DNA of 64,000 bases from Glycomyces fuscus (GTDB lineage: Bacteria > Actinomycetota > Actinomycetes > Streptosporangiales > Streptosporangiaceae), in assembly GCA_002529455.1 (NCBI GenBank), contig NYMS01000004.1, positions 1 through 64,000 of the forward strand. Reading direction: 5' to 3'. The notes under the pieces are model-generated. The model was not told where the DNA came from and made no database searches. It saw only the letters and a program-made list of their open reading frames with translations. Position 1 is the stretch's first letter, and each line of letters opens with the position of its first letter. Position numbers and translations under genes: made by a program. Of the stretch, positions 1 to 8,290 are shown piece after piece.

Positions 1-2
1 GG

Positions 3-221
3 TGCGAGGTGCCGGTGGCCTGGTGCCAGGCCGACCACGTCACCTCCTTCTCCCGAGGAGGACGCACGGTGGTGGCGAACCTGCAACCGCTGTGCGGTCC
101 GCACAACCGGGCCAAGTACCAACGCGAACTGCGCACACACCGGGCCCGGGCCAAGCACAACAGAGGAGATCGGGCAGGCCACCCGCCCGGCAGGGACCCG
201 GACCCACCGCCCCGGGAATGA
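3..221 (+). CDS. HNH endonuclease domain protein, C-terminal fragment
   Basis: Only the last 72 codons are present; the gene enters from the left edge. The visible part has the HNH nuclease pattern: a cysteine, then W-C-Q-A-D-H-V, then N-L-Q-P-L-C-G-P-H-N, i.e. the metal-binding Cys pair, the catalytic His and the terminal H-N. It ends in a short basic, Pro/Arg-rich tail. In actinomycetes this arrangement is typical of DUF222/HNH (13E12-type) proteins, which are multicopy and of unclear function. The N-terminal DUF222 part would lie outside the window, so that assignment is inference. Confidence 0.75.
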   Translation, partial: CEVPVAWCQADHVTSFSRGGRTVVANLQPLCGPHNRAKYQRELRTHRARAKHNRGDRAGHPPGRDPDPPPRE

Positions 222-522
222 CCCCCGGCCCCCGCCCTCCGTCCGTGGCCCAGTGGCCACGGCGAGAAGGCCCGTGCCCGCCACCGCGGACCTGCGCTGC
301 CCCGGTGTGCGCACACACCACCAGCGGTCCGCCCCCGCGCGGCGACCACCATCACCCCCGTCGCCCTCCCCCCGCCACTGGGGCCGGTAGCGCTGCCCGG
401 GGCCGGAGGGCCCACTCGCCCTTGGTGCCGACGCAGCAGAGTCCCACCACCCCCGAACCTCAGGCGTTGCTCGCCCTCACGCACCCGCAACCGGCCCGGG
501 GCCTCCTGCCAACGACGTCAGG
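222..522. other. intergenic, no gene seen
   Basis: Convergent gap between the HNH gene and the zinc-ribbon kinase. It is Pro/Ala-codon-like high G+C sequence. Open frames cross it in several phases, but none has a recognisable protein or a ribosome binding site. I see no clear hairpin or promoter. Confidence 0.5.
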
Positions 523-1164
523 TCAGGAGGCGGCGGTCCGCGCGTGCAGCCCCTCGACCCACCGGCACACGGCGTCGGCGGTCTCACGGGGTCGCGCGCG
601 GGTGGTGTCCAGCAGCTCGACCGGGGGCTCCAGGTGCGCGGCCTCGGACTCCACCCAGGCCGCGTACTCCAGGGCCTCGGCGATCCGCTCCTCGTCCCAC
701 GCGCGCCAGGCGGGGCGGGCGCGCAGGCGCTCGGCCAGGACGCCGGGCTCACAGGTCAGCGCGAGGTAGTGGACACCGGTGAACAGGGCGCGCTCGGGCA
801 GGTGCTCCAGCTCCGGCGGCACCACCGTGCCGCACAGCACGACGGGCCGCCCGCTCTGCTGGACCATGGCCGCGGTGCGCAGCCAGGTGGAGCGGAACAG
901 CCGGTGGTGGTCGGCGGGGTCGCGGAGTCCGCCGACCCACAGCAGGTCCTGTTCCAGGACGACGAAGCGGTCGCGGAGCCGCTCCAGCAGCACTCCGGCG
1001 ATGGTGGACTTGCCGGTGCCGCTGGGCCCCGACACGCAGTACAGGGGCAGGCGCAGGAACGGGCGGGTGCGCCGGCAGAAGCCGCAGCGCAGCACGGAGA
1101 CCCCCGCGGTGGTGTCGGGGGTCTCGTCCCATTCCCCGCAGTGGGTACAGATCAGCGGGTGCAC
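523..1164 (-). CDS. Zinc-ribbon P-loop ATPase/kinase-like protein
   Basis: About 213 residues from a GTG start. The N terminus is a four-cysteine zinc ribbon (CxxC near residues 6-9 and 27-30). A perfect Walker A motif, GPSGTGKST, follows at about 46-54, and then an AAA_17/nucleoside-kinase-like fold with an E-Q-D motif near 73. It should bind ATP and may phosphorylate a small molecule, but no substrate can be named. It begins about 35 bases after the zf-TFIIB gene on the same strand, so the two are probably co-transcribed. The frame stays open upstream without a better start; the GTG at 1164 is chosen because it keeps the whole ribbon, but no strong ribosome binding site precedes it. Confidence 0.65.
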   Translation of the reverse strand: MHPLICTHCGEWDETPDTTAGVSVLRCGFCRRTRPFLRLPLYCVSGPSGTGKSTIAGVLLERLRDRFVVLEQDLLWVGGLRDPADHHRLFRSTWLRTAAMVQQSGRPVVLCGTVVPPELEHLPERALFTGVHYLALTCEPGVLAERLRARPAWRAWDEERIAEALEYAAWVESEAAHLEPPVELLDTTRARPRETADAVCRWVEGLHARTAAS

Positions 1165-1198
1165 GGGTTGCTCGATCAGGTTGTCGGGACGGCCCGGC

Positions 1199-1582
1199 TC
1201 AGTCGAAGAGCCCTTCCAGGAAGCCCTTGCGGCGCCCGCGGTAGCCCTTGGGGGAGTCGGGGTAGCCGCCGCGGTAGCCCTTGGGGGAGTCGGGGTAACC
1301 GCCCCGGTAGCCCTTGGGAGAGTCCGGGTAGCCGCCGTGACCGCCGCGGTAGCCCTTGGGGGAGTCCGGGTAGCCGCCGCGGTGCTGCTGCGGGTAGCCG
1401 CGCGGCGGGGCCTGGTGGGGGTCCGGCGGCGGCGCGACACCGTAGTGCCGCTGCTCGGCGTCCACGATCCGCTCCAGCTCGCCCCGGTCGAGGAAGATGC
1501 CCTGGCATCCGTCACACCGGTCGATGTGGACGCCCTGGCGGTCGAACGTGCGCATGGTGCTTTGACACTTGGGACAGATCAC
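1199..1582 (-). CDS. TFIIB-type zinc-finger protein with tandem repeats
   Basis: 127 residues. The first 45 form a zf-TFIIB domain (C3, C6, C23, C26, then an I-F-L-D-R-G-E-L helix), a family of small bacterial proteins of unknown function. The C-terminal half holds four copies of an 11-residue unit close to YPDSPKGYRGG (about residues 68-115), then a basic end and an acidic/hydrophobic tail. The repeats are evident in DNA as near-identical units of about 33 bases. The start is GTG, six bases after a TAATGT element with no ribosome binding site, so translation is probably leaderless. It probably shares a transcript with the downstream zinc-ribbon kinase. Confidence 0.8.
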   Translation of the reverse strand: MICPKCQSTMRTFDRQGVHIDRCDGCQGIFLDRGELERIVDAEQRHYGVAPPPDPHQAPPRGYPQQHRGGYPDSPKGYRGGHGGYPDSPKGYRGGYPDSPKGYRGGYPDSPKGYRGRRKGFLEGLFD

Positions 1583-1588
1583 GAAACG

Positions 1589-1594
1589 ACATTA
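1589..1594 (-). promoter_or_regulatory. -10 element of a leaderless promoter (zf-TFIIB gene)
   Basis: Minus strand reads TAATGT, six bases, then the GTG start at 1582. The spacing puts the transcript start on the start codon. No convincing -35 was found. Confidence 0.5.
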
Positions 1595-1696
1595 CTCGAT
1601 TCTTGTCAGAAGCGGGTAAAGAATTTGCCCGCCCCGGGACGGCGCGACCGCGGCGTGGCCGGGCCCGCCGCCGGTCCGCGGCGGGCCGCGCGGCAC

Positions 1697-3076
1697 CTAT
1701 TCCGGGGAGGCCAGCATGAGCGAGCGGGCGGCCTCGGTGACGCTGCCCGACAGCGACGGGTACACCGAGAAGGTGTGCGCGATGTCGTCCACGGTCAGGC
1801 GCTGCTGGACGGCGATGGACACCCCCAGAATGAGCTCGCTGGCGCGCGGGCCGACGATGACCCCGCCCAGCACGATGCCGGTGTGCTGGCGGCAGATCAG
1901 CTTGACGAAGCCGTCCTTGACCTCGTTCATCTTGGCGCGCGGGTTGGTGTTGAGCGGCAGGGTGACCGACCGTCCGTCGATCCGGCCGCTGCGCACGTCG
2001 TCCTCGCTGGCGCCCACGGCGGCCAGCTCGGGGTGGGTGAACACGGTGGAGGCCACGGTGGAGAGCTTGAGCGGGGCCACGGCCTCGCCGAGCGCGTGCC
2101 ACATGGCGATGCGGCCCTGCATGGCGGCCACGGAGGCCAGCATGTTCACGCCCGTGCAGTCGCCCGCGGCGTACACGCCGGGAACGGTGGTGCGCGAGAC
2201 CCGGTCGACCTCGACGAATCCGCCGTCGCCCAGGCGGACCCCGGCCTCCTCCAGGCCCAGGTCCTGGGTGTTGGGGATCATGCCGACCGTCATCAGGCAG
2301 TGGCTGCCCTCCACGGTGCGGCCGTCGGAGAGGGTGACGAGCACGCCCTCGTCGGTGCGCACCACCGACTCGGCGCGGGTCTTGTTCAGGACGGTCATGC
2401 CGCGGCGCATGAAGACCTGCTCCAGCACCTCGGCGGCGTCGGGGTCCTGGGTGGGCATGACGCGGTCGCGCGAGGAGACCAGGGTGACCTCGGAGCCGAG
2501 GGACTGGTAGGCGCTGGCGAACTCGGCGCCGGTGACGCCGGAGCCGACCACGATCAGCTTCTCCGGCAGCTCCTCCATGTCGTAGAGGTGGCGCCAGGTG
2601 AGGATGCGCTCGCCGTCGGGCTTGGCGGAGGGCAGTTCACGGGGGTGGGCGCCCGTGGCGATGAGGACGACGTCGGCGCGCAGGCGCTGGTCGCCCACGG
2701 CGACGATGTGCGGGTCGACCAGGCGGGCCTCGCCGTTGACCACCTCCACGCCCTCCTTGACCAGGCGGGCGCGGGTGTCCTCGGACTGGGCCCGGGCCAG
2801 GAGTTTGATCCGGGAGTTCATCCGGTCGGTGTCCACCTGGACCGCGGACTCGTCGCAGGCGTCGTGGATGCGGATGCCGAGGCTGTCGGACTCGCGTACG
2901 TACGTGGTGCGGGTGGACGTGGCGATCAGGCTCTTGGAGGGCACGCAGTCGGTGAGGACGCAGGCGCCGCCGATGCCGTCGCGTTCCACCACCGTCACGT
3001 CCGCGCCGAGCTGCGCGGCGACCAGCGCCGCCTCGTAGCCCCCGGGTCCGCCACCGATGATCACGACCTTCGTCAC
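1697..3076 (-). CDS. lpdA: NAD(P)H-quinone dehydrogenase / LpdA-type flavoprotein
   Basis: 459 residues, class I pyridine-nucleotide disulfide oxidoreductase. It has the FAD-binding G-G-G-P-G-G at 8-13, a central NAD(P)H-binding Rossmann unit and a C-terminal dimerisation domain. The active-site segment G-G-A-C-V-L-T-D-C-V-P-S-K keeps the CxxxxC pair. The C-terminal His/Glu dyad of true lipoamide dehydrogenases is missing: the region reads Y-P-S-L-S-G. That favours the actinobacterial LpdA type (Mycobacterium Rv3303c-like quinone reductase) over the E3 subunit of pyruvate dehydrogenase. The start is GTG with a GGGAGTGAGG stretch upstream. No complex genes flank it. Confidence 0.85.
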   Translation of the reverse strand: MTKVVIIGGGPGGYEAALVAAQLGADVTVVERDGIGGACVLTDCVPSKSLIATSTRTTYVRESDSLGIRIHDACDESAVQVDTDRMNSRIKLLARAQSEDTRARLVKEGVEVVNGEARLVDPHIVAVGDQRLRADVVLIATGAHPRELPSAKPDGERILTWRHLYDMEELPEKLIVVGSGVTGAEFASAYQSLGSEVTLVSSRDRVMPTQDPDAAEVLEQVFMRRGMTVLNKTRAESVVRTDEGVLVTLSDGRTVEGSHCLMTVGMIPNTQDLGLEEAGVRLGDGGFVEVDRVSRTTVPGVYAAGDCTGVNMLASVAAMQGRIAMWHALGEAVAPLKLSTVASTVFTHPELAAVGASEDDVRSGRIDGRSVTLPLNTNPRAKMNEVKDGFVKLICRQHTGIVLGGVIVGPRASELILGVSIAVQQRLTVDDIAHTFSVYPSLSGSVTEAARSLMLASPE

Positions 3077-3229
3077 GCTGCCTCACTCCCTCTGCGGCCT
3101 GGCCGCCACGCGCTTCCCCGGTCCGGGTGATATGCGGGCATGGCGCGGCACCACCTGTTTTCGTCGCTTGCCTCCCATTGTCGGCCATGCCGACCGGGGG
3201 AAATAGCAGGCACCCCGGGCCAACCGGTC

Positions 3230-3235
3230 TACGAT
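3230..3235 (+). promoter_or_regulatory. -10 element of a leaderless promoter
   Basis: TACGAT lies exactly six bases before the GTG at 3242, and no ribosome binding site intervenes. The transcript therefore probably begins at the start codon. This supports 3242 over an upstream ATG at 3140 as the start. Confidence 0.55.
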
Positions 3236-3241
3236 GGCCCG

Positions 3242-3793
3242 GTGTCCATCTACGCGGCGTACGGAACCAATCTCCACCCCGGGCAGATGGCCCGGCGGGC
3301 CCCGCACTCCCCCCTGATCACCACGGGCTGGTTGGAGGGGTGGCGCCTGACCTTCGGCGAGTGCCTCCCCGAACCCGGGGGCGCGCTGGCGACCCTGGTC
3401 GAGGACGCGGGCCGACGGGTCTTCGTGGCGCTGTACGACCTCATGGAATGGGACGAACCCCACTTGGACTTCTGGCAGGGGGCCCTGGAGGCGCCGCGCG
3501 GAGTCCGCCGCCTGCGGGGCGTGTCCGAGGACGAGTACGAGGAACTGCGGCGCGGGCAGGCGCTGAGGTCGGTGGCCGGTGACGGGCGGGCCTACCGCAA
3601 GGCCACCGTGCGCGCCCGGACGGCCGACCGCGGCGTGGTGACGGCGTGGGCCTACGTTCTCGACGGCTACGAGGGCGGTATGCCCTCGGCGATCCAGCTC
3701 GGCGAGCTGGCGGTGGCCGCGGAGAAGGCCGGGGCGCCCGCCTGGTACGTCTCCGACCTGCTCGCCCGGGAGTGCCTGCCCACCGAGCTGTGA
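3242..3793 (+). CDS. Gamma-glutamylcyclotransferase-like protein
   Basis: 183 residues from GTG 3242. The N terminus, V-S-I-Y-A-A-Y-G-T-N-L, matches the Y-x-(S/T)-N-L substrate loop of the GGCT/AIG2 beta-barrel fold. A central W-E-G-W-R-L-T-F-strand and the V-Y-D-L-type segment also fit. Members cleave gamma-glutamyl amines or act on glutathione derivatives; the substrate here is unknown. An in-frame ATG at 3140 would add a Cys/Pro-rich leader unlike the family, and the leaderless promoter supports the shorter form. The gene lies between divergent lpdA and the purine phosphorylase with its own promoter. Confidence 0.75.
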   Translation: MSIYAAYGTNLHPGQMARRAPHSPLITTGWLEGWRLTFGECLPEPGGALATLVEDAGRRVFVALYDLMEWDEPHLDFWQGALEAPRGVRRLRGVSEDEYEELRRGQALRSVAGDGRAYRKATVRARTADRGVVTAWAYVLDGYEGGMPSAIQLGELAVAAEKAGAPAWYVSDLLARECLPTEL

Positions 3794-3894
3794 GCGCTCC
3801 TCCCCCGGGGGGCCCCGGTCCGCGCCGCCCCGCGGACCCTCCGCCCGCCGGAACACACGTCCGCACGCTCCCGGACCGCACGGTCACGCGGAGG

Positions 3895-3900
3895 TAGCAT
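3895..3900 (+). promoter_or_regulatory. -10 element of a leaderless promoter (purine nucleoside phosphorylase)
   Basis: TAGCAT ends seven bases before the GTG at 3908, which is followed at once by ATG. No ribosome binding site is present, so the messenger is probably leaderless. Confidence 0.5.
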
Positions 3901-3907
3901 CCGTCGT

Positions 3908-4735
3908 GTGATGGAACCAGAGCAGCAGCAGCCGAGGACGACCGGCGAGGCGAAGCGGCTGGCGGCCGACGCGGCGCACGAGCTGCTGTCCCGTACCGGT
4001 GCCGACAGCTTCGACGCGCTGGTGGTGCTCGGCTCGGGTTGGACGGGCGCGGCGGACACGCTGGGCTCGTACGACATCGAGCTGGACGTCACCGAACTGC
4101 CCGGCTTCCACGCGCCCTCCGCCGAGGGGCACTCCGCCAAGGTCCGCAGCATGTGGGTGGGCGAGAAGCGGGTCATCGTGTTCATGGGGCGCGTCCACCT
4201 CTACGAGGGCCGCAGCCCGCTGGAGGTGGCCCACGCGGTCCGCACGGGCGTGGCCGCGGGGGCGGCGACCGCCGTGCTGACGGGTGCGGCGGGGTCGCTG
4301 CGCACCGACTTCGCCCCGGGACAGCCCGTGGTGGTCCGCGACCACATCAACCTGACCGCCCGGTCGCCGCTGGTCGGGCCCTCGTTCGTGGACCTGACGG
4401 CGGCCTACGGCCCCGGGCTGCGCCGGGCCGTCCAGGAGGCGGACGCCTCGGTCCCCGAGGGCGTGTACGTGTGCACGACGGGGCCGCAGACGCAGACACC
4501 GGCGGAACTGAAGGTGCTGCGCCAGGCGGGCGCGGACCTGGTGGGCCACTCGATCGCCCTGGAGGCCGTCGCGGCGGTGGAGGCGGGCGCCGAGGTACTG
4601 GGGCTGGCGGTGGTCAGCAACGACGCCGTGGGGGCGGTGTTCGAGCCCTTCGAGGCCGAGCGCGCCCTGGAGGTGGTCACGCAGCGGGCCCGCAGACTGG
4701 GCGAGCTGCTCAACAGGGTGCTCAGCCAGTCCTAG
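3908..4735 (+). CDS. punA: Purine-nucleoside phosphorylase
   Basis: 275 residues, trimeric PNP/MTAP family, the usual length. It cleaves inosine and guanosine with phosphate to free base and ribose-1-phosphate in purine salvage. Visible motifs are L-G-S-G-W near the N terminus (phosphate loop), G-R-V-H-L-Y-E-G, T-G-A-A-G-S-L, the D-H-I-N-L loop and V-S-N-D-A-V-G near the C terminus (base-binding Asn). Two adjacent starts, GTG 3908 and ATG 3911, are possible; the -10 element favours the GTG as the first transcribed codon. Adenosine deaminase, the enzyme supplying inosine, lies convergent 1 kb downstream. Confidence 0.9.
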   Translation: MMEPEQQQPRTTGEAKRLAADAAHELLSRTGADSFDALVVLGSGWTGAADTLGSYDIELDVTELPGFHAPSAEGHSAKVRSMWVGEKRVIVFMGRVHLYEGRSPLEVAHAVRTGVAAGAATAVLTGAAGSLRTDFAPGQPVVVRDHINLTARSPLVGPSFVDLTAAYGPGLRRAVQEADASVPEGVYVCTTGPQTQTPAELKVLRQAGADLVGHSIALEAVAAVEAGAEVLGLAVVSNDAVGAVFEPFEAERALEVVTQRARRLGELLNRVLSQS

Positions 4736-5013
4736 GAACCTTGTGGTGGGGCGCCTCCGACCGGGCCCGCCCGGTACCGGCGTGGCGAGCGTACACCCCG
4801 AGGCCCTGGGGTGGACGGTACCGACCGGGTTCCGGCCGGAGGCAGTGCTTGCCCCGGTGCCCGCGCCGCGCGGAATCCCCGCAGATCCCGTTGGACTCGC
4901 GACCTGGGCACCTCTTCTTCCCGTTATTCAGTTGAACCGCGCGCGTCGCCCTCGGGGGAGGTTCCGGGTGGACGGCCATCCGCGCGAAGTCGTCCACCCG
5001 GAGACGCTCTCCC

Positions 5014-5032
5014 TTAGGCATGCCTTACCTAA
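5014..5032. promoter_or_regulatory. Iron-box-like palindrome (DmdR/IdeR type)
   Basis: TTAGGCATGCCTTACCTAA matches the actinobacterial iron-box consensus TTAGGTTAGGCTAACCTAA at 14 of 19 positions, with intact TTAGG and CCTAA ends. It lies between two gene ends, not in front of a recognisable gene. It may control a small RNA or be left over from a lost iron gene. Confidence 0.45.
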
Positions 5033-5075
5033 CCAGAAGTCGGAGGGCGCGTCAACCCCCGTACCCCGACACGGC

Positions 5076-5110
5076 GGACCCGGCCGCCACGCCGGGGTGG
5101 GGCCGGGTCC
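5076..5110. terminator. hairpin terminator, ada/PH operon side
   Basis: Ten-base arms GGACCCGGCC and GGCCGGGTCC with a 15-base loop lie just past the PH-like gene's stop on the minus strand. There is no T-tract. Confidence 0.45.
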
Positions 5111-5130
5111 GGGTCCGGGAGGAGAGGTGC

Positions 5131-5757
5131 TCAGGCCAGCAGGAACACCGCCACCAGCAGGGCCGCGGTCGCGCCGACGACCACGATCACCTCCAGGGGG
5201 ACCATGGTCTGCGGCTCGTCCTCCGCGCCCAGCGCGGCGGGGCCCGCCTCGTCCACGTCCCTGACCGGTCCGCTGAGCGGGCGCGCCTTGTGGCGCTCGG
5301 CGTCCTGGCGCAGCTGCCGGGCGGCCAGGTCCACCGGACGCGTGGAGGCGGGGTCCTCGTCGTCCGGGTCGAGGTAGCCCCCCTCCCTGCGCATGTTGTC
5401 GCGGACCCGCTGCCGCTTGGTCTCGCGCAGCGGCCACGAGCGCACGACACCCCCCGGCGTGTGCACCCGGAGGACGTCGGTGACGTCCACCCAGAGCACC
5501 GCCGCCCACGGCACGAAGGTCTCGCGCAGCGGGTTGACCACCCGCAGGCCGCGCTCGGTGGAGACCACGCGCGGGCGCAGCCAGGCCAGGTGGACCGCGG
5601 AGACGGTCGCGATGAGCAGTGCCGCCGCGATCCAGGCCTGGCGGCCCTCGCCGCGCAGGAGCACGTCCAGCAGCAGCAGGGCCGCGATCACGATCCACGC
5701 GATCGCCGCCACCCGCGTGAAGGTGGCGTAGTGGGTGGTGGGGTTGGGTCTGTCCAT
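5131..5757 (-). CDS. PH-like domain membrane protein
   Basis: 208 residues. Two adjoining N-terminal transmembrane segments (about 14-32 and 40-58) are followed by a PH-like beta-rich domain (about 62-120: V-V-S-T-E-R-G-L-R-V-V-N-P, then W-A-A-V-L-W-V-D-V). A charged cytoplasmic stretch and a C-terminal hydrophobic helix (about 188-207) follow. This is the bacterial bPH_6 arrangement seen in actinobacterial membrane proteins of unknown role. Its ATG overlaps the stop of adenosine deaminase (TGATG), so it is translationally coupled to it. Confidence 0.7.
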   Translation of the reverse strand: MDRPNPTTHYATFTRVAAIAWIVIAALLLLDVLLRGEGRQAWIAAALLIATVSAVHLAWLRPRVVSTERGLRVVNPLRETFVPWAAVLWVDVTDVLRVHTPGGVVRSWPLRETKRQRVRDNMRREGGYLDPDDEDPASTRPVDLAARQLRQDAERHKARPLSGPVRDVDEAGPAALGAEDEPQTMVPLEVIVVVGATAALLVAVFLLA

Positions 5758-6851
5758 CAGGAGGTCGCCCACTTCAACTGCGCGAAGCCGGGCTTGATGA
5801 CCCCGTTGATCAGCGCCAGGCGCTCGTCGAAGGGCAGGAAGGCCGACTTCATGGCGTTGACCGTGAACCACTGGAGGTCGTCCCAGCCGTACCCGAAGGC
5901 CTCGGAGAGCCGGGCGAACTCCTCCGACAGGCTGGTGCCGCTCTGGAGGCGGTTGTCGGTGTTGACGGTGACGCGGAAGCGCAGGTCGCGCAGGAGCCGG
6001 ATGGGGTGGTCGGCGATGGACTCCGCGGCCCCGGTCTGCACGTTGGAACTGGGGCACATCTCCAGCGGCACCCGCTTGTCGCGCACGTACTGGGCCAGGC
6101 GGCCCAGCCGGGGGGCGCCCCCGTCCGTGTCGATGTCGTCGATGATGCGCACGCCGTGGCCCAGGCGGTCGCACCCGCACCACTGGAGGGCCTCCCAGAT
6201 GGAGGGGAGTCCGAAGGCCTCGCCCGCGTGGATGGTGAAGTGGAAGTTCTCCCGGCGCAGGTACTCGAACGCGTCCAGGTGCCGGGTGGGCGGGTTGCCC
6301 GCCTCCGCTCCCGCGATGTCGAACCCGGACACGCCCGCGTCGCGGTAGCGGACCGCCAGCTCGGCGATCTCCGAGGAGCGCGCGGCGTGGCGCATGGCGG
6401 TGACGAGCTGCCCGGTGCGGATGCTGCGCCCCTGGTCGGCGGCGCGCTTCTCACCGAGTTCCAGGCCCTCCTGGACGGCCTCGACGACCTCCTCCAGGGT
6501 GAGCCCGGCCTCCAGGTGCTGCTCGGGGGCGTAGCGCTGCTCGGCGTAGACCACGCCGTCGGCGGCCAGGTCCTCCGCGGCCTCGGCGGCGACCCGCACC
6601 AGGGCGTCACGGGTCTGCATGACCGCCGTGGTGTGCGCGAAGGTCTCCAGGTAGCGCTCCAGCGAGCCGGAGTCGGAGGCCTCGCGGAACCACCGGCCCA
6701 GTTCCTGCGCATCGTAGGTGGGCAGGCCGGTGTAGCCGGTCTCCCGGGCCAGTTCCACGACGGTGGCCGGGCGCAGTCCGCCGTCGAGGTGGTCGTGCAG
6801 CAGTACCTTCGGCGCCCGCCGGATCTGGTCGACTGTGAGTGGCTGGTTCAT
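5757..6851 (-). CDS. add: Adenosine deaminase
   Basis: 364 residues. It converts adenosine and deoxyadenosine to the inosine forms. Metal and catalytic motifs are all present: H-D-H-L-D-G (H19/H21), H-A-G-E (metal/catalytic region), C-P-S-S-N, and N-T-D-N near the C terminus with the metal Asp. The length and order match bacterial Add. The ATG at 6851 directly precedes the conserved start of the TIM barrel; an upstream in-frame GTG would add an Arg/Pro-rich leader with no counterpart. The gene is coupled to the downstream PH-like gene and faces punA, giving a local purine salvage pair. Confidence 0.9.
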   Translation of the reverse strand: MNQPLTVDQIRRAPKVLLHDHLDGGLRPATVVELARETGYTGLPTYDAQELGRWFREASDSGSLERYLETFAHTTAVMQTRDALVRVAAEAAEDLAADGVVYAEQRYAPEQHLEAGLTLEEVVEAVQEGLELGEKRAADQGRSIRTGQLVTAMRHAARSSEIAELAVRYRDAGVSGFDIAGAEAGNPPTRHLDAFEYLRRENFHFTIHAGEAFGLPSIWEALQWCGCDRLGHGVRIIDDIDTDGGAPRLGRLAQYVRDKRVPLEMCPSSNVQTGAAESIADHPIRLLRDLRFRVTVNTDNRLQSGTSLSEEFARLSEAFGYGWDDLQWFTVNAMKSAFLPFDERLALINGVIKPGFAQLKWATS

Positions 6852-7026
6852 GATTTCAGGATGCCACCAGCTGGGGAGGTACCCCGCCAGGCGGGCGCGG
6901 GGCCGCCGGGTCCGGCGGACGCGGGCCGGGGAGCCAGCCGGTGCTGTGCGCTCGTGCGCGCTCGGGTCCGCAGCCGTCCGTGCGCACGCCGGCGCGGGGC
7001 TCCCCGACCGTGTTCCGCGGGCCGCC

Positions 7027-8265
7027 TCAGGCCAACGCCTCCTCGGTGTCCACACGGGTGTCGCGGCGGGAGCTCTCCCACAGCGCCGTCAGCGCGGTGG
7101 TCACCATGAAGCGGGTGCCCGTGCCGATGGCGCGCTCGTCCACGTCGAAGGTGCCCCGGTGCAGGTCCAGCATGGGGCCGCCCCAGTCCGGGGAGTGGGT
7201 GCCGAGACGGGCCAGCGCGCCGGGGACCTGCTCCAGGTACCAGGCGAAGTCCTCGCCGCCCAGGCTCTGCGGGGTGGAGGCCGCCGCCTCGGGGCCCAGG
7301 GCCGCGGTGACGGCCTCGCGCATGATCTCGACGCTGGTCGCCTCGTTGATGGTGGGCGGCACGCCGCGCCGGTAGGTCACCTCGGCCTCGGCGCCGTAGG
7401 CGGAGGCCACCGACTCCACCAGTCCCTTGATGATGTCGGGGGCCGCGTGCCAGGCCTCGTCGTCCAGGCACCGCACGGTGCCCTCGGCGACGGCGTCGTC
7501 GGGGATGACGTTGGACGCGGAACCGGCGCTGATCCTGCCCCACACCAGGCTGAACCCGGCCCGGGGGTCGATCCGCCGCGACAGCGCGGCGGGCAGCTCG
7601 GTGACGACCTTGCCCAGGGCGTAGACGAGGTCGGAGGTCAGGTGCGGGCGGGCGGTGTGCCCGCCCGGGCCCGACAGGCGCACCATGAGCTGGTCGCAGG
7701 CGGCGGTGATGCCGCCCGTGCGCAGCCCGACCCTGCCGACCATCAGGCGGGGGTCGCAGTGCAGGGCGAAGATGCGGTCCACGCCCTCCATGGCCCCGGC
7801 GTTGACCACCTCCACGGCGCCGCCCGGAAGCTCCTCGGCGGGCTGGAAGACGAGCCGGATCCGGCCGGGCAGCGCGCCCGCCCTCTCCAGCTGCGCGAGG
7901 AAGACCCCGGCCGCCAGCACGACCGTGGTGTGCACGTCGTGCCCGCAGGCGTGGGCGACCCCGGGCACGGTGGAGCGGTAGGGGACGTCCTTCTCGTCGG
8001 TCAGGGGCAGGGCGTCGATGTCGGCGCGCAGGGCCACCAGGGGACCGGTACCGGATCCGATGTCGCAGACCAGACCGGTGCCCTGGGGCAGTTCCTGCGG
8101 TTTGAGGCCCACGTCGCGCAGGCGTTCGGCGATCCGCCCCGTGGTGCGGTGTTCGGCGAAGGCGAGTTCGGGGTGCATGTGCAGGTCCCGGCGGAAGCCG
8201 CTCAGATCCCGCCCGTGCCGCGCCAGGAAAGCGGTCAACTGTTCCGGCAGGTCATGTCCCTGCAT
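7027..8265 (-). CDS. M20 family amidohydrolase
   Basis: 412 residues, M20D-type carboxypeptidase/aminoacylase family (HipO/AmaA-like). The metal motif H-A-C-G-H-D-V-H and a later P-A-E-E, H-C-D-P and G-G-E-D-F pattern are visible, around an inserted dimerisation domain. Members hydrolyse N-acyl amino acids or indole-acetyl conjugates; the substrate here is unknown. ATG 8265 is chosen because GAGGGGA lies eight bases upstream; a longer frame to 8319 lacks such a site. The gene starts 26 bases after the GCS2 ligase stop, so the two are probably co-transcribed, suggesting a gamma-glutamyl or peptide substrate. Confidence 0.8.
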   Translation of the reverse strand: MQGHDLPEQLTAFLARHGRDLSGFRRDLHMHPELAFAEHRTTGRIAERLRDVGLKPQELPQGTGLVCDIGSGTGPLVALRADIDALPLTDEKDVPYRSTVPGVAHACGHDVHTTVVLAAGVFLAQLERAGALPGRIRLVFQPAEELPGGAVEVVNAGAMEGVDRIFALHCDPRLMVGRVGLRTGGITAACDQLMVRLSGPGGHTARPHLTSDLVYALGKVVTELPAALSRRIDPRAGFSLVWGRISAGSASNVIPDDAVAEGTVRCLDDEAWHAAPDIIKGLVESVASAYGAEAEVTYRRGVPPTINEATSVEIMREAVTAALGPEAAASTPQSLGGEDFAWYLEQVPGALARLGTHSPDWGGPMLDLHRGTFDVDERAIGTGTRFMVTTALTALWESSRRDTRVDTEEALA

Positions 8266-8290
8266 GCGAGGGTCCCCTCTTCTCCACGTC

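Larger units (their letters stand above)
4736..5130. other. convergent intergenic region with an orphan iron-box-like site
   Basis: Both neighbours end here (punA from the left, the PH-like gene from the right). It is partly less G+C-rich around 4915-5040. It holds an iron-box-like palindrome at 5014-5032 and a hairpin at 5076-5110. No open frame here looks like a protein; a 99-codon minus-strand frame starting at 5021 has no family resemblance and its start lies inside the palindrome. Confidence 0.5.

Noticed and set aside
1230..1390. CRISPR-like periodic repeats
   Set aside because: The units of about 33 bases are in-frame codons of the YPDSPKGYRGG protein repeat, without unique spacers.
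4722..5021. 99-codon minus-strand frame starting inside the iron box
   Set aside because: No family resemblance, erratic composition, no ribosome binding site, and the start lies within the palindrome.
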